A DNA stretch of 64,000 nt from JAICMB01 sp963838885 (GTDB lineage: Bacteria; Acidobacteriota; Terriglobia; Bryobacterales; Bryobacteraceae), in the NCBI GenBank assembly GCA_963838885.1, contig CAWITB010000060.1, positions 1-64,000 on the forward strand. Direction: 5' to 3'. Made by a program: the position numbers and the translations under genes. This document shows, piece by piece, positions 62,522 to 64,000 of the stretch (its first letter is position 1; the number at the start of each line of letters is the position of its first letter). Under the pieces are notes generated by a model. It was not told the DNA's origin. It ran no database searches and was given only the letters and a program-made list of their open reading frames with translations.

Positions 62522-63696
62522 GCGGCTGGGGGGCGATGCTGTTCGATTCCTTCTTTCTCGCCGGATTTGAATGCTCTACGCACCGCTTGCGGGACGGGCG
62601 GCGGCTGGACGTCATTTGCGAGACCAAACACGACGAAATGGCGGAGCGAGATTACCGCTCGCTTCGCGAACTTGGAATTTGCGCCGTGCGCGACGGCATT
62701 CGCTGGCACCTTATTGAAACGCGTCCGGAACAATACAATTTTTCTTCTGTGCTTCCGATGCTGCGCGCCGCGAGCCGCGCTGGCGTCCAGGTTATCTGGG
62801 ATTTATTCCATTACGGTTGGCCCGGCGATCTGGACATTTTTTCCCCCGTGTTTGTGACGCGTTTTGGGAAACTGGCGCGCACTTTTGCCTCCATTGTCAA
62901 AAGCGAGACGAATGACCTTCCTTTCTTCTCGCCCGTGAACGAGCCTTCGTTTGTGGCCTGGGCGGGCGGCGACGCCGGGTTCCTCAATCCGTTCGCGACC
63001 GGCCGCGATGCCGAGATCAAGGCGCAGTTGATCCGCGCTGAAATCGAGGCCATCGAGAATATCTGGGATATTATCCCGGGAGCGCGCATCGTTCAATGCG
63101 AGCCCGCCATACACATTGTTCCAAATAAAAAGCGCCGTAATGACGCCGCGTCGGCTGAAGGATATCGCGTCGCGCAGTTTCAAGCTCTCGACATGCTTAC
63201 CGGCAGGATCGCGCCTGAGTTGGGCGGCCGCCCCGAGTATCTCGACATTCTCGGCCTGAATTTTTACAGCAATAACGAATGGGTGAATTTCGGAAAAACA
63301 ATTTACGCGTTTCATCCCGATTACCGCCCCCTACAAGAGATTTTGAAGGAGTTTTACGAGCGCTACGAGCGACCCTTGTTCATTTCCGAGACCGGTATCG
63401 AAGGGATGTTCCGCCCAGGATGGCTGGCCTATGTTTGCGCCGAAGTCCGCTGCGCGCTCGATCGCGGTGTTCCCATTGAGGGCATTTGCCTCTATCCGAT
63501 CGCGAACCATCCCGGCTGGGACAACGGACGCCACTGCCATAACGGGCTATTCGACTACTGCGACGTCCAGGGAGATCGCGAACTGTATCAACCGCTGGCG
63601 CGCGAGCTGAAATGCCAGCAAGCAATGTTCGCCGAGTTTTTCGAGCGCGACTGCATCGCCCGCAATTCCGCCGCACAAGATAACCAATACGCATGA
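62518..63696 (+). CDS. Clan GH-A glycoside hydrolase (GH1-like)
   Basis: A 392-residue cytoplasmic TIM-barrel glycosidase. The acid/base motif is FFSPVNEPSFVAWAG (Glu142), the nucleophile motif is PLFISETGIEGM (Glu291), and GVQVIWDLFHYGWPGDLDIF is typical of GH1-like relatives. It lacks a signal peptide. The start may be GTG at 62518 or ATG at 62536. It overlaps the glycosyltransferase start (ATGA) and may trim or make an oligosaccharide in the same pathway. Confidence 0.82.
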   Translation: MSGWGAMLFDSFFLAGFECSTHRLRDGRRLDVICETKHDEMAERDYRSLRELGICAVRDGIRWHLIETRPEQYNFSSVLPMLRAASRAGVQVIWDLFHYGWPGDLDIFSPVFVTRFGKLARTFASIVKSETNDLPFFSPVNEPSFVAWAGGDAGFLNPFATGRDAEIKAQLIRAEIEAIENIWDIIPGARIVQCEPAIHIVPNKKRRNDAASAEGYRVAQFQALDMLTGRIAPELGGRPEYLDILGLNFYSNNEWVNFGKTIYAFHPDYRPLQEILKEFYERYERPLFISETGIEGMFRPGWLAYVCAEVRCALDRGVPIEGICLYPIANHPGWDNGRHCHNGLFDYCDVQGDRELYQPLARELKCQQAMFAEFFERDCIARNSAAQDNQYA

Positions 63697-64000
63697 ACCA
63701 AACGAACGACCTCATCTGTCTATCGCATTTGCGCTGGGGATTTGTCTACCAGCGCCCGCAGCATCTGCTCAGCAGGGCGGCGCAACATTTCCGGGTCTTT
63801 TTTATCGAAGAGCCATTTCTCGAGGGCAACGAGGCTCAGTACAAACGCTTTTCCGATCCGGAATCCGGCGTGAATATCATCGCGCCATACCTGCCGCCCA
63901 ACTTGAGCCTGGAGCAAAGCGAACGCGCCCAGGAGGATCTGCTCGTCCGCATTCTTGCGGAAAATAATATTCACGATTACGCGCTATGGTATTACACGCC
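63693..64000 (+). CDS. Glycosyltransferase, N-terminal part; 3' end outside window
   Basis: The first 102 residues of a GT-B-like glycosyltransferase. LICLSHLRWGFVYQRPQHLL then FRVFFIEEPFLEGN is the common opening of teichuronic-acid/GumK-like transferases, with a W-x-x-V-Y-Q-R-P-Q motif. The start ATG overlaps the glycosidase stop. The donor and acceptor domains lie beyond the window. Confidence 0.75.
   Translation, partial: MNQTNDLICLSHLRWGFVYQRPQHLLSRAAQHFRVFFIEEPFLEGNEAQYKRFSDPESGVNIIAPYLPPNLSLEQSERAQEDLLVRILAENNIHDYALWYYT

Noticed and set aside
1..64000. CRISPR arrays, rRNA operons, integrated prophage
   Set aside because: No regularly spaced repeats, rRNA-like stretches, integrase or phage structural genes were seen; the sheath-like protein stands alone.

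Overview
The window is GC-rich, densely coded DNA from a Gram-negative bacterium (lpxC, TonB, TonB-dependent receptors). It looks like an Acidobacteriota genome, probably of the Bryobacterales/Solibacter type. The pointers are two giant Oar-like TonB-dependent receptors with CarboxypepD_reg heads, two long FtsX/MacB-type permeases without a partner ATPase (one under a PadR regulator, the 'acidobacterial duplicated orphan permease' layout), many secreted hydrolases, bacillithiol chemistry (bshC), and frequent GTG/TTG starts. The taxonomic call is inference from gene content.

Layout. 0-7 kb: the end of a TonB-dependent receptor, a cyaY-hemW-ltaE operon (minus strand), and bshC with an HpcH/HpaI aldolase (plus strand). 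7-8.4 kb: an antitoxin remnant and a broken secreted-protein gene. 8.4-13.7 kb: a lipid kinase-YdjM-class II aldolase operon diverging from ligA and a VTT-domain gene. 13.7-17.3 kb: the conserved phoH-ybeY-tlyC block plus a TonB protein. 17.5-20.5 kb: a processive-type glycosyltransferase and a secreted esterase. 20.5-27 kb: two orphan permeases flanking 1 kb of insertion-sequence debris; the second is co-transcribed with padR, whose putative operator overlaps its own start codon. 27-34.4 kb: a methyltransferase and a five-gene surface-glycan operon (lipoprotein, epimerase, three polytopic membrane proteins). 35-36.5 kb: an orphan sigma-28-type factor and small proteins. 36.5-44.5 kb: ALDH7, radical SAM, amidohydrolase, cinA, NHL protein, pgpA, yacG and rimO, nearly all overlapping and on the minus strand. 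45-49.4 kb: an intact receptor behind a Gfo/Idh oxidoreductase. 49.5-62.2 kb: a stress/envelope district with an LEA-like peptide, three DUF4142 paralogues, FNT channel, MscS, MFS, VOC protein, an APH(6)-like kinase, a TssB-TssC sheath-protein fusion, a CDP-alcohol phosphotransferase, lpxC, a general-stress-like protein and YihY. 62.4-64 kb: a clan GH-A glycosidase and the start of a glycosyltransferase.

Three things stand out. (1) A lone T6SS-sheath-like TssB-TssC fusion sits downstream of lpxC/DUF4142 without other T6SS genes in the window. (2) A ~122-residue domain is shared, without gaps and at about 47% identity by hand count, between a lipoprotein and the C-terminus of a GT-C-like membrane protein in the same operon. 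(3) Single-base frameshifts break several otherwise well conserved genes (hemW twice, phoH, a permease, ALDH7). Each can be repaired by one base, so assembly or sequencing indels are at least as likely as real gene decay.

No rRNA, convincing tRNA, CRISPR array, riboswitch or replication origin was found.
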